DNA of 64,000 nt, taken from the NCBI RefSeq assembly GCF_021190915.1, contig NZ_JAIOAP010000002.1:1-64000 (forward strand), given 5' to 3'. Source of the stretch: Cohnella silvisoli (GTDB lineage: Bacteria; Bacillota; Bacilli; Paenibacillales; Paenibacillaceae). The stretch's first letter is position 1; the number at the start of each line of letters is the position of its first letter. Positions 27,309 to 36,032 of this stretch are shown here, one piece after another. The notes below the pieces were generated by a model that was given only the letters and a program-made list of their open reading frames with translations, ran no database searches and had not been told where the DNA came from. Both the position numbers and the translations under genes were made by a program.

Positions 27309-28786
27309 CAAAGCGCGAACACTCCAACGAAGGGAGTTGGAACGAGTCCAAATTACGCAGCTTATTCCCCAACTCCGCTGACGTGCAAATTCAGTCTTGC
27401 CGATTCGATGAACATCGTACTTCCGAAGTTATTCTGATGTATGGCGAAGGCTTATGCGACACATCCCAGATCGGCAAAGTCGTACTCCCCGAGCTCAGCG
27501 AGCTTTACAGGAGCAAAGGATCCATCGAGTGGCAATCGGGAATTCTATCCGGAACGTTGCCTTTGATACCGATTGCTAACACAGACTCTGCCGAAAAGAT
27601 TGCGGAATATGTGTTTCAAGGAGATCTCATGCTTCTGTTTACCGAAACAGGACGCTTATTCAAGATGAATATATGCAACCGGCCGCAACGGACTCCGCAA
27701 GATTCCAGTACGGAAATCTCCATTAAAGGTCCAAGAGACGGTTTCACCGAGGACATCGTTACGAATGTGGCCTTAATTCGCAAACGGATTCGCAGCTCAA
27801 GCTTATGCTACGAGACGTTCACGCTAGGAACGAGGACAAAAACGAGAATCGGATTGCTGTACGTTCAGGACATCCTATCGCCGACAATTCTCAAAGAGGT
27901 TCAAACCCGGTTAAACCATATCGATGTCGATGGCATCTATAGCATCAACCAGCTTGAAGAAATGCTCGCTGACTCCAAATATCCGATTCTTCCCTTGTTT
28001 GCCGTAACCGGAAGGCCGGACTACGTGGTGTCCAGCTTATTAGCCGGAAGATTCGTCCTTATCATGGATGGAATACCGATGGTGCTCGTCGGGCCGGCAA
28101 CGTTATCTTTGCTAATGAAATCGCCCGAGGATATCCACTTTAATTACCTCTATATTTCCTTCGCGCGCATCATTCGTAACGTAAGCTTGTTTCTCTCCAT
28201 TACGTTGCCCGGTTTCTGGGTTTCTCTTACAGCGTTCCACCAGGACCAGATCCCATTCCGAATGATGGCCACAATAGCAGGCGCGCGCCTCGGCCTTCCT
28301 CTTTCCGCGCAGATGGAAATGTTCATCCTGTTAATGTTGCTCGAAATTTTCCGAGAAGCCGGAGTTCGCCTCCCCAGCTCCATAGGTCAAACCTTAACCG
28401 TCGTCGGAGGACTGATTATCGGAGACGCTTCGATACGGGCGGGACTGGTGTCTCCTTCCGTAGTAGTCGTAGGCGCAATTACTGCCGTAACGTCAGTCAC
28501 ATTAGTGAATCAATCACTCAGCACCGTCCTAAGCGTTATACGTCTCGGAATCTTTCTCGCTGCCTGCTTCATTGGAATGTTTGGCGTCATTATAGGGTTA
28601 ATCCTGTTCTTGGCTTACCTGTCCAGGCTTCAATCGTTCGGAGTTCCGTATCTGGCTCCCTTATCCCCGCTTCATCTTAAGGACATAGCCAAATCTTACT
28701 TAAGGCTGCCTTGGAGCAAAATGAGAAATAAACCGGAAATCCTCAAGCCTACCGATCCCGACCATCAAGGGGAAAACGCGGAATGA
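27305..28786 (+). CDS. Spore germinant receptor subunit A (GerAA family)
   Basis: A 493-residue GerA/SpoVAF-family protein. A soluble N-terminal half (about 1-270) includes GPRDGFTEDIVTNVALIRKR and RTKTRIGLLYVQDI; a C-terminal half has about five membrane helices with FNYLYISFARIIRNVSLFLS, LPGFWVSLTAFH and REAGVRLPSSIGQTLTVVGG. The subunit forms the oligomeric ion-channel-like part of the receptor. The ATG at 27305 overlaps the previous stop and has GGGGGG before it; a longer frame upstream lies inside gerAB. Confidence 0.94.
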   Translation: MTKREHSNEGSWNESKLRSLFPNSADVQIQSCRFDEHRTSEVILMYGEGLCDTSQIGKVVLPELSELYRSKGSIEWQSGILSGTLPLIPIANTDSAEKIAEYVFQGDLMLLFTETGRLFKMNICNRPQRTPQDSSTEISIKGPRDGFTEDIVTNVALIRKRIRSSSLCYETFTLGTRTKTRIGLLYVQDILSPTILKEVQTRLNHIDVDGIYSINQLEEMLADSKYPILPLFAVTGRPDYVVSSLLAGRFVLIMDGIPMVLVGPATLSLLMKSPEDIHFNYLYISFARIIRNVSLFLSITLPGFWVSLTAFHQDQIPFRMMATIAGARLGLPLSAQMEMFILLMLLEIFREAGVRLPSSIGQTLTVVGGLIIGDASIRAGLVSPSVVVVGAITAVTSVTLVNQSLSTVLSVIRLGIFLAACFIGMFGVIIGLILFLAYLSRLQSFGVPYLAPLSPLHLKDIAKSYLRLPWSKMRNKPEILKPTDPDHQGENAE

Positions 28787-29928
28787 GGAAGCTAAAGCTT
28801 ATCGTCGTTGGCTTATTCGCGAGCTTCGCCCTGTCCGGCTGCTGGAACGCCAAGGATATTCAGAATTTGGCATACGTGACTGCGATCGGACTGGATTACG
28901 TCAATGGACAATATATCACTTACGTTCAGATTCTTAATTTTGCGAACGTGGGCAAGACGGAGAATATGGAAATCGGCAAGATTATCCCGATATGGATTGG
29001 CAAAGGGGAAGGAAAGACGATCAGTCAATCGATTACTTCCATCTACTCCACTTCGCAAATGCGCCTCTTCTGGGGCCACGTTAAAGCGATCGTTTGCACG
29101 GAAAATATACTTAAAAGAGGAGTCGATGAAGCCTTTGACGCATTAAATCGGTACCGGGAAATCCGCTACAATGTTCTGATCTACGGGACGAGAGAAAACC
29201 TGTCCGATATTTTTACGCAGAAATCGATCTTTAACTTATCTCCGCTGGATACGATCATGTTCACTCCCGAACAGATTTACTTACAGCGCTCCTCTATCCT
29301 TCCGATTAACGGCAACCTGCTTGCCGCGAAATTGAACGAGCCTGGGGAACCTGCCATGCTTCCTTCTCTGTCCATTAATAAGACGGTTTGGAAGGAAGAC
29401 ATCAAAAACAAGCCGATGCTCCAAATAAACGGGGCTTATTTTTTCACGGAAACAAAAATGACCGCATGGCTATCGGAAGAAGACCTCGCGGGTGCTAGAT
29501 GGACACAACCGGAATTAAAGCGCTCCCTAATCAATGTCCCCGCGGATGGGACTCCGCAAGCCTCTTTGGTTCTGATTAAACCGCATTATAAAGTAAAATT
29601 GGACGTACGAAACGGGGAAGTTCGATATGATGTCCATTTGAAGATCAGCGCTAACTTAGATGAGTTGTTAAAAGATATTCCCATAAAATCGCTCGAGGAG
29701 AAGGCTGAGAAAGTCGTCAGGGATCAGATCGTGAGCAGCTACGTTAAAGGACTTGAGAAGAAAGTGGATGTACTCAAATTAGATGAAATACTGTATCGCG
29801 ATCATCCTAAGATTTGGCATAAGATGCATCGTTCCCAATCTTTTACTTTAATAAGGGAAAGTCTCAGACGGGTCGATGTTAAGATCAATCTAGTCAATAC
29901 CGGTAAATACAAAGCGAGAAAGGATTAA
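28783..29928 (+). CDS. Spore germinant receptor lipoprotein (GerAC family)
   Basis: A 381-residue GerAC-family lipoprotein: signal peptide with lipobox ALSGCWN (Cys about 20), the GerC N-terminal motif CWNAKDIQNLAYVTAIGLDY, and the C-terminal domain ending with conserved-type helices. It sits on the outer face of the spore inner membrane with subunits A and B. The ATG overlaps the gerAA stop by four bases, so the three genes form one operon. The transcript probably ends before 29941. Confidence 0.93.
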   Translation: MRKLKLIVVGLFASFALSGCWNAKDIQNLAYVTAIGLDYVNGQYITYVQILNFANVGKTENMEIGKIIPIWIGKGEGKTISQSITSIYSTSQMRLFWGHVKAIVCTENILKRGVDEAFDALNRYREIRYNVLIYGTRENLSDIFTQKSIFNLSPLDTIMFTPEQIYLQRSSILPINGNLLAAKLNEPGEPAMLPSLSINKTVWKEDIKNKPMLQINGAYFFTETKMTAWLSEEDLAGARWTQPELKRSLINVPADGTPQASLVLIKPHYKVKLDVRNGEVRYDVHLKISANLDELLKDIPIKSLEEKAEKVVRDQIVSSYVKGLEKKVDVLKLDEILYRDHPKIWHKMHRSQSFTLIRESLRRVDVKINLVNTGKYKARKD

Positions 29929-29940
29929 ATGATGCATAAT

Positions 29941-29968
29941 AAAACCCGCGACTGAGCGGGCTCTTGTT
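29941..29968 (-). terminator. Terminator between gerAC and the CadC-type gene
   Basis: Stem CCCGC / GCGGG with a six-base loop, followed on the minus strand by GTTTTATTATG and on the plus strand by CTCTTGTTCG. It serves the minus-strand regulator best and may also stop the ger transcript. Confidence 0.65.
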
Positions 29969-29982
29969 CGTTTAATACCGTT

Positions 29983-30348
29983 TCAGGCGTGTTTAAGATG
30001 CTGCAATGTGAGCAAAAATATTTCTTCAATGTGGGAATCATCCAACGAGTAAAATACGGTTTTGCCTGATTTGCGGCGTTTGACGATTCGCATGTTGCGC
30101 AAGTATCTGAGCTGATGGGATATGGCCGATTGCCCCATGCCAAGCAATACGGACAGATCATGGACGCATAATTCCTGCTGCAGCATCGCGCTAATGAGTT
30201 TAACCCTTGTCGGATCGCTTAAGGCCTTGAACAGCTCGGCTAAATCCGCAGCGGACGACTCGTCCACCATTTTTTGTTTGACCATGGATAGGTTGACATC
30301 GGACCCCACGCATAAGTCGTCGCATATTTCCACAGCTTGCTCTTCCAT
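29983..30348 (-). CDS. cadC: ArsR/SmtB-family metal sensor (CadC type)
   Basis: A 121-residue winged-helix repressor. Both known metal sites of CadC are visible: N-terminal Cys 9 and 13 plus Cys 61 in QELCVHDLS (alpha-3N type site for Cd/Pb), and an alpha-5 site with Asp 104, His 106, His 117 and His 120 in the D-x-H-x10-H-x2-H spacing (Zn site). The DNA-recognition helix is GQSAISHQLRYLR. AAAGGTGA precedes the ATG. It is divergent from the P-type ATPase, and two operator-like repeats lie between them. Specificity between Cd, Pb and Zn cannot be fixed by sequence. Confidence 0.92.
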   Translation of the reverse strand: MEEQAVEICDDLCVGSDVNLSMVKQKMVDESSAADLAELFKALSDPTRVKLISAMLQQELCVHDLSVLLGMGQSAISHQLRYLRNMRIVKRRKSGKTVFYSLDDSHIEEIFLLTLQHLKHA

Positions 30349-30451
30349 CCGCCATCACCTTTCAACTTGACCTATCGATACCTGTCATTATAACAAAGGT
30401 GAAGTCCCTTCGAAAATGGTTAAGCTAAACCCGCAAATTCACAAAAATAAT

Positions 30452-30520
30452 ATATGAATGATTGTTCATATGTTATTGACAATAATCTTGCAACGGAATA
30501 ATATATGAGCAAGTATTCAT
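30452..30520 (+). promoter_or_regulatory. Promoter with two ArsR/CadC-type operators before the Zn/Cd ATPase
   Basis: A near-perfect sigma-A promoter: TTGACA (30476-30481), 17 bases, TAATAT (30499-30504). Operator 1, ATATGAATGATTGTTCATAT at 30452-30471, lies just before the -35. Operator 2, ATATATGAGCAAGTATTCAT at 30501-30520, covers the -10 and start site. Both follow the ATGA-N-CAA-type inverted repeat of SmtB/CadC repressors, so metal would lift repression. Confidence 0.82.
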
Positions 30521-30541
30521 TTGTTTATTAGGAGCGAGCAT

Positions 30542-32515
30542 ATGGAAAATATCAGCCATGAATCTAAACAAAACCATAATCACAAGGATCAAGATCACTG
30601 CTGTCACGATAACAGCACGCATCACTCTAACGGACATGAACATGAAGGTCATTCCCATGAACAAGGAAACAAGAAGATGATCGGCATTCTCGTCGTTTCC
30701 GCTTTGATCTATGGAACGGCGATGATTATGGATGGCCGGATAGCTGATTCAATTGTAATTATCCTTTACCTTATGGCAACGGCATTAAGCGGTTACTCCA
30801 CTTTCCTTCGAGGCATCCGAAATTTATTCAAGCTTAAATTCAACATCGACACCTTAATGACGATTGCGCTAGTCGGCGCGATATCGATCGGGGAATGGAA
30901 AGAAGCGACTTTAGTAGCTATCCTGTTCGGTTTGAACGAGCTGCTTGAAGGTCTTGGAATGGAGAAAGCAAAGCGTTCAATGGAGACGCTCTTGAAGATC
31001 GCGCCGAAAGAAGCGACCAAAGTGGACGATATTGGCCAAGAAATCGTCGTTCCGATCGCAAGCTTGCAAATCGGAGATAGGGTAATCGTCAAACCAGGGG
31101 AGCAGATCCCTTCCGACGGCATAGTCGTATCCGGCAGAAGCTCGGTTAACGAAGCAGCCATAACCGGTGAATCGCTTCCTGTCGAGAAAAAAGAAGGGGA
31201 ATCCGTGTTAGGCGGAAGCCTCAATAACGACGGCTTGCTGCATATCCGAATCGACAAAGCTTACAAGAATTCGTCTTTGGCCAAAATTCTGCATTTGGTC
31301 CAAGAAGCTCAAGCGACGAAGACGCCAACCGAGCTTTTCATTAACAAATTCGCTAAGTATTATACGCCGTTCATTATGGCTGTTGCGGGGCTTGTCATTT
31401 TAATTCCTCCACTGTTATTGCAAGGAAGTTGGAATGAATGGTTGTATCAAGGTCTTGCCGTACTTATCGTCGGTTGCCCATGCGCATTGATTCTCTCCTC
31501 GCCTATCGCAATCGTGGCTGGAATTACAAGGAGCGCTCGAAACGGCATTCTGATCAAAGGCGGAGCTTACTTAGAGCTGCTTGGCAAGATCGACACTCTC
31601 GCCTTTGATAAAACCGGTACGCTAACTAAGGGCGAGCCTCATGTGGAGCAAACGATCGTCTATGACGAGCAACGATTGTATGCCGTTGCCGGCGCTATCG
31701 AGAAATCATCTACGCACCCGCTAGCTAAAGCCATCATGAAAGAAATTTCGCGAATTGGGGCTTCTATCAAAGATGCGGATGACGTTAAAGCTATATCTGG
31801 ACGAGGAATTGTTGCCACGGTCGAAGGTATTAAATATTGGGTAGGCAATGAGCAAAGCATGTCCCATCTTACCCTCTCCGACCCCGTCCTCTCCGCCATT
31901 AATGAACTAAAAGATGCCGGACTTACTCTCGTGCTTGTTGCGGATGAGAAAGAAGTGCTCGGAATGTTCGGCATAACGGATGAAATCCGCGCAGAGAGCA
32001 AAGCGGTTATCGCCGAGCTTCATCGTACCGGGATCCGTCACACCGTTATGCTGACCGGTGATCATCGGCTTACGGCCGAGAAGGTCGCCAAGGCAGTCGG
32101 CGTTAGCGATTATTACGGCGGTTTGCTGCCGGAAGACAAGGTCGCCAAAATCAAAGAGCTGGCCAAGCAAGGCGTCGTAGGCATGATCGGCGACGGAATC
32201 AACGACGCTCCCGCGCTCGCCTCCGCGCAGCTTGGGATCGCGATGGGCAAAGGAACGGACAGCGCCATAGAAACCGCGGACATCGTGCTCATGCAGGACC
32301 ATTTAGGCAAGCTGCCTTCTGCCGTTAAGGTCGCGCGGCAAGTAAATCGTATCATCCGGTTTAACATCGGAGTTGCAATGGGGCTGAAGCTGCTCGCCCT
32401 TCTTCTCACAATTCCCGGATGGTTAACTTTATGGGTCGCCATTCTGTCCGACATGGGTGCAACGATTTTCGTTACCTTGGTCAGCCTAACGATCCTGATA
32501 CAGAAGAAGCCTTAA
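30542..32515 (+). CDS. cadA: Zn/Cd/Pb-exporting P1B-2 ATPase
   Basis: A 657-residue P-type ATPase. Instead of a heavy-metal domain it starts with a His-rich tail (about residues 1-40, with HNHKDQDHCCHDNSTHHS). Then membrane helices, TGES loop, CPC in VGCPCALILSSPIAIV (typical of P1B-2 Zn/Cd pumps), DKTGTLTKG, SSTHPLAKA and [11 protein letters not shown], and the last helix pair. Start is the ATG at 30542 with GGAG seven bases before; the longer frame has none. It is divergent from cadC, whose operators cover its promoter. Known members export Zn2+, Cd2+ and Pb2+. Confidence 0.94.
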   Translation: MENISHESKQNHNHKDQDHCCHDNSTHHSNGHEHEGHSHEQGNKKMIGILVVSALIYGTAMIMDGRIADSIVIILYLMATALSGYSTFLRGIRNLFKLKFNIDTLMTIALVGAISIGEWKEATLVAILFGLNELLEGLGMEKAKRSMETLLKIAPKEATKVDDIGQEIVVPIASLQIGDRVIVKPGEQIPSDGIVVSGRSSVNEAAITGESLPVEKKEGESVLGGSLNNDGLLHIRIDKAYKNSSLAKILHLVQEAQATKTPTELFINKFAKYYTPFIMAVAGLVILIPPLLLQGSWNEWLYQGLAVLIVGCPCALILSSPIAIVAGITRSARNGILIKGGAYLELLGKIDTLAFDKTGTLTKGEPHVEQTIVYDEQRLYAVAGAIEKSSTHPLAKAIMKEISRIGASIKDADDVKAISGRGIVATVEGIKYWVGNEQSMSHLTLSDPVLSAINELKDAGLTLVLVADEKEVLGMFGITDEIRAESKAVIAELHRTGIRHTVMLTGDHRLTAEKVAKAVGVSDYYGGLLPEDKVAKIKELAKQGVVGMIGDGINDAPALASAQLGIAMGKGTDSAIETADIVLMQDHLGKLPSAVKVARQVNRIIRFNIGVAMGLKLLALLLTIPGWLTLWVAILSDMGATIFVTLVSLTILIQKKP

Positions 32516-32517
32516 AA

Positions 32518-32568
32518 ATAAGCCATCGGAACGAATGAGTTAATATCGTTCCGATGGCTTTATTTTTT
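32518..32568 (+). terminator. Terminator of the Zn/Cd ATPase gene
   Basis: Stem AAGCCATCGGAACGA pairing with TCGTTCCGATGGCTT across an 11-base loop, followed by TATTTTTTAG. It begins two bases after the stop codon. Confidence 0.93.
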
Positions 32569-32617
32569 AGGCTTCTGGTAGGATGTTTGCGTCAACCGAT
32601 CCCTGTATAATAGCCAA

Positions 32618-32633
32618 GCAAACATATGTTTGC
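32618..32633. promoter_or_regulatory. LexA-like palindrome before the YdjM-like gene
   Basis: A perfect 16-base palindrome GCAAACATATGTTTGC lying seven bases after a TATAAT (32606-32611) and 32 bases before the start codon of the membrane protein. It has the spacing of the Gram-positive LexA box (GAAC-N4-GTTC) but with A for G and T for C in both arms, so it is a weaker match than the sites at 50306-50347 and 61658-61699. Confidence 0.45.
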
Positions 32634-32664
32634 CTATTCAACTACACAGTCAGCGGAGGGAATT

Positions 32665-33312
32665 ATGAAAGGATCAACTCATCTTGCTATCGGCGGCGTC
32701 ATTGGAGCGGCTGCTTGCTTGTATTACCCCTTTCAATGGGAGAATGCACTTATGTATGTATCTGTCGCAGGGGTTTCCGCATTAAGCGCCGACTTGGACG
32801 GTCAGAACCTGCTAAGCGGTAAATTGAGCAAGTTGTCCCATTGGCTGCGAGAGCTTGCGATATGGACAGGTCTTCTGACCATTGCATTCGTTGCTTATAT
32901 GTATTTTGCTCAGGAGAAGCTCTACCCCGTTATCACGGCAATCGCCGTTGCGCTTTCCTTGCTTGGGTTCGTTACTAAAGAAGGCACCATTCGCAACGTC
33001 CTCGTAAGCCTGATCGGTTGCGTCCTGCTCTATAGCGGTTGGACCTCGAAGCAAAATTGGCTTATGGGATTCGGATTGTTCGTCGTTTGGGTTCCTTGGT
33101 TGGATCATCGCGGGATGACGCATACCGTATGGGCTCTCTTCTTGTGGGGAGCAATCGGCATGGGACTGGAGAAACAACTTGGAATCGACGGAATTACGAT
33201 CGTATCGGTCGCCGGTTATGCTTCCCACCTGCTTGCGGACACTTTAACCCCGAACGGCGTCAAGTGGCTTTATCCTCTCTATAAGAAGTCCATTAAGATT
33301 CCTTTAGCATAA
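32665..33312 (+). CDS. YdjM-like (DUF457) membrane metal-dependent hydrolase family protein
   Basis: A 215-residue protein with about five membrane helices. Family features: the start MKGSTHLAIGGVIGAA, a D-D motif in the first loop (ALSADLDGQNLL), the histidine motif WLDHRGMTHTVWA at about 144-156, and AGYASHLLADTLTPNG at about 188-203. These conserved His/Asp residues give the family its metal-dependent hydrolase label. In E. coli, YdjM is a LexA-controlled member. The ATG at 32665 is chosen because GGAGGG stands before it. The 3' end overlaps the convergent ABC ATPase gene by 20 bases. Confidence 0.85.
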   Translation: MKGSTHLAIGGVIGAAACLYYPFQWENALMYVSVAGVSALSADLDGQNLLSGKLSKLSHWLRELAIWTGLLTIAFVAYMYFAQEKLYPVITAIAVALSLLGFVTKEGTIRNVLVSLIGCVLLYSGWTSKQNWLMGFGLFVVWVPWLDHRGMTHTVWALFLWGAIGMGLEKQLGIDGITIVSVAGYASHLLADTLTPNGVKWLYPLYKKSIKIPLA

Positions 33313-34012
33313 GCTCCAATTTCCCCTTGTCCATGATGGCAACCCGATCGGAAAGCACGTTAACTGCCAAGAGGTCATGAGATATAAAAAGATAAGAAAG
33401 ACCGTACTTTTCCTTAAGCTCCTTCAGATGATAGAGGATTTGCTTCTGCACGATCATATCCAGGCTGCTGACCGGCTCGTCTAGAACGATTAATTTCGGC
33501 TTCAATGCGATTGCCCTGGCGATGTTGACGCGTTGAAGCTGTCCTCCGGACATCTGTTGCGGATGTTTGTGCATATCATCGGTTACGAGTCCAACGGTTT
33601 CAAGCAATCCGGCAACGACTCGTCTTTCTTCTTGCGCAGACAAGCGTTCGAAGTTGCGAAGAGGCTCCCCGATAATCTGCAGCACCGACATACGCGGATT
33701 AACCGCAGAATAACTATCTTGAAAAACAACCTGCAAATCGCGTCGCAGCCGCTTTCTCTCCCGTCGGGTCGCGCGATACAGATCGACTCCGTTAAAGCTT
33801 ATTCTTCCGCTGTCGGGAGGCAATAATCCGAGCACGATTCGGCCCAAAGTACTTTTCCCTGCCCCGCTCTCGCCGAGGATGCCCATGCACATTCCCGGTT
33901 CCACGACGAAAGAAACCCCGGATAACGCCGCTTCCTCCTCTTTTCTTTTCGCGCGAAACCAATGAGAGGACGTATAAGTTTTCGTGACATGGTCCACGAT
34001 CAACAAACTCAT
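33293..34012 (-). CDS. ABC importer ATPase 2 (NikE/CntF/OppF-like)
   Basis: A 239-residue nucleotide-binding protein of the peptide/nickel class: Walker A GESGAGKSTLG (about 45), Q-loop VVFQDSYSAVNPRM, signature MSGGQLQRVNIARA, Walker B LIVLDEPVSSLD, switch His ISHDL. The ATG at 34012 overlaps the MFS stop (ATGA); an upstream in-frame ATG lies inside the MFS gene. It is the last gene of the Fur-fronted operon. It pairs with the other ATPase at 35216-36022 to drive import. Confidence 0.92.
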   Translation of the reverse strand: MSLLIVDHVTKTYTSSHWFRAKRKEEEAALSGVSFVVEPGMCMGILGESGAGKSTLGRIVLGLLPPDSGRISFNGVDLYRATRRERKRLRRDLQVVFQDSYSAVNPRMSVLQIIGEPLRNFERLSAQEERRVVAGLLETVGLVTDDMHKHPQQMSGGQLQRVNIARAIALKPKLIVLDEPVSSLDMIVQKQILYHLKELKEKYGLSYLFISHDLLAVNVLSDRVAIMDKGKLELMLKES

Positions 34013-35202
34013 GACGCCACCGTCTTTCGTCCGCGATAAAGGAGAGTTAGCAACCATGTCGCCCCGCCGATAGCCGCCGCGGTTCCTAACATGGCCGGAT
34101 AAGAAAATCGATCCGCAACCCAGCCCATGATGAACGCTCCCGACGAGGTGCCAAGATCCGCCGCAGCGATGAACCAACCGATAGAATACCCTCTCACGCT
34201 CTCGGGTACGACAAAAGAAACATACGTCATAAGTGTTGGATACAACAAGGAAAGCGCCAGTCCGTTAAACACCGCGGATGTTAGCAATACGGGCGTGGAA
34301 AGCGATAAGGTTAGCAGCAAAGGCGATAACGCGAAGCAAGCGATCAGAATTACGAGCAGCCATTTCGGGAAAGTCCCCGACGAAGGAATATGTTTGCGCC
34401 CGAAAAACCGGATGAAGATCAGCACGGCGGTTTCGGTCAGAAAATAGAGCGGTGCCGAGTGCATTCCTTGGCTATCCAAGTACAGCGGCAAAAACGTAGG
34501 CGCAACGCTAAACACAATCGAAGCCAGCAGCATGATGATAGATGGAATGAATATCGCTTGAAGGGACCTCTTCTTAATGCCGTTTTGCGAGGAGGCCTCA
34601 TTCGATTGTTGCTTTGCAGGCGATTGGTTTTTTATTTTCTGGTACAGCCGGCTCCCGAACAGAATATTGCATAAACCGAATACCGCGAACATCAGCAGCA
34701 TTTGGGTCATAGATACTTGATCTTTCATAGTTAGAACAAGCGCAGGCACGAATGTATACGGGAGCATCGAGGCAAGGGACAACAAGGATAGCCCCTGCCC
34801 TCTTGCCTTGTCGGTTAATAGATCCATGATCAGCAGGTGCACGGTCATCGAGAAGAACGCCATAATGGCGCCTTGCAGCGCTCTCATCGCCGCGAACGCC
34901 CATAGATTCTCGAGGGTATAAGAAGCCAGGACAACCGCATTCAAGACAAGCGCGATCATGAAGATGTTTCTTGGTCCGAAGCGATCGACGACCGAGCCGG
35001 CAACCGGTCGAAGGAACATGGATACGAACATATAGGATCCCATGATGATCCCGATTTCCGAACGCTCCGCCCCTAACTCCTGAGAGAAAAAGGGCAGCGC
35101 GATGATAAGCATATGGTTAGTGCCGTAGAAGACAAGGGCAACCGCATACAGCCATATCGCTTTGTTCGAGAAAGGGTTTTCTTTGAAGGAAGCATTCAAC
35201 AA
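34009..35202 (-). CDS. MFS transporter inside the NikA/Cnt-type operon (CntE-like)
   Basis: A major facilitator with 12 predicted helices; about 397 residues from the TTG at 35202, supported by GGAG about ten bases before. A longer frame would begin at 35241, overlapping the ATPase gene by 26 bases. Loop 2-3 reads GSVVDRFGPRN (motif A-like). In the staphylococcal cnt operon an MFS protein, CntE, exports the metallophore that CntABCDF re-imports; the same gene content here suggests an analogous metallophore exporter. Direct homology to CntE has not been tested. Confidence 0.82.
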   Translation of the reverse strand: MLNASFKENPFSNKAIWLYAVALVFYGTNHMLIIALPFFSQELGAERSEIGIIMGSYMFVSMFLRPVAGSVVDRFGPRNIFMIALVLNAVVLASYTLENLWAFAAMRALQGAIMAFFSMTVHLLIMDLLTDKARGQGLSLLSLASMLPYTFVPALVLTMKDQVSMTQMLLMFAVFGLCNILFGSRLYQKIKNQSPAKQQSNEASSQNGIKKRSLQAIFIPSIIMLLASIVFSVAPTFLPLYLDSQGMHSAPLYFLTETAVLIFIRFFGRKHIPSSGTFPKWLLVILIACFALSPLLLTLSLSTPVLLTSAVFNGLALSLLYPTLMTYVSFVVPESVRGYSIGWFIAAADLGTSSGAFIMGWVADRFSYPAMLGTAAAIGGATWLLTLLYRGRKTVAS

Positions 35203-35215
35203 AGTTATTCTACTC

Positions 35216-36022
35216 CTATTCCTTGCTGCTATTAGCCACAAGTCTGGCGTCTAGCAGCAGCTTCGTATATTCGTGCTTCGGCATGGAGAACAATTGCTCG
35301 GCAGGCGCGATCTCTACGATCTGCCCGTCCTTCATAACCGCCACGTCATCGGCGAGTTCTCCGATAACATCAAGATCGTGGGAGACAAGCAGGATAGCTG
35401 TTTTCCCTTCCCTTTTGACTGTTCTTAACGCCTCGATCACATTGCTCTTGTTCCCGGGATCGAGTGCGGTTGTCGGCTCGTCGGCGATTAAGAGGGACGG
35501 ATTCATCGCGAGCGACAGAGCGATCATGACGCGTTGAAGCATGCCGCCGCTGAGCTCGAACGGATATTGTCCGAGCACCTTCTCCGGATCGTGCAACGCC
35601 ATTTGCTTCAGGCATTCGATCGCTCGTTGATTCGCTTGTTGGCGAGATATAGATTGGTGCGCCCGCAAAGTTTCCGTGAATTGTTTGCCGATCGTAAGCA
35701 CCGGATTAAAGGCGGTCATCGGATTTTGCAAGATCAACGCGATCTCCCGACCTCGTATTCGAGTGAGCTGGCGCTGCGACAGCTTCGATAGAGGCTGCCC
35801 TTTCAAGCTAATGCTGCCTTTCGTTATCCGGGCCGATGGATGCAGCAGCCCCAGGATGGCTAAACAGGTCATCGATTTGCCGCAACCGCTCTCACCGACG
35901 ATGCCGAGCACTTTGCCCGACTGTATGCGAAACGATACATTGCGTACGGCTTGCACCTGTTCCCTGTCCGCATGAATATTAACGTGCAATTCGTTGACGT
36001 CTAGCACTATGCTATCGTTCAT
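35216..36022 (-). CDS. ABC importer ATPase 1 (NikD/CntD/DppD-like)
   Basis: A 268-residue nucleotide-binding protein: Walker A GESGCGKSMTCLA (about 42-54), Q-loop LILQNPMTAFNPVL, signature LSGGMLQRVMIALSLA, Walker B LIADEPTTALDP and H-loop VSHDLDVIGE, then the short oligopeptide/nickel-type C-terminal tail. The ATG at 36022 has AGGTGG six bases upstream. Ten bases separate it from the permease gene before it. ATP hydrolysis here would power the importer formed with the two permeases. Confidence 0.94.
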   Translation of the reverse strand: MNDSIVLDVNELHVNIHADREQVQAVRNVSFRIQSGKVLGIVGESGCGKSMTCLAILGLLHPSARITKGSISLKGQPLSKLSQRQLTRIRGREIALILQNPMTAFNPVLTIGKQFTETLRAHQSISRQQANQRAIECLKQMALHDPEKVLGQYPFELSGGMLQRVMIALSLAMNPSLLIADEPTTALDPGNKSNVIEALRTVKREGKTAILLVSHDLDVIGELADDVAVMKDGQIVEIAPAEQLFSMPKHEYTKLLLDARLVANSSKE

Positions 36023-36032
36023 AATGAACCAC

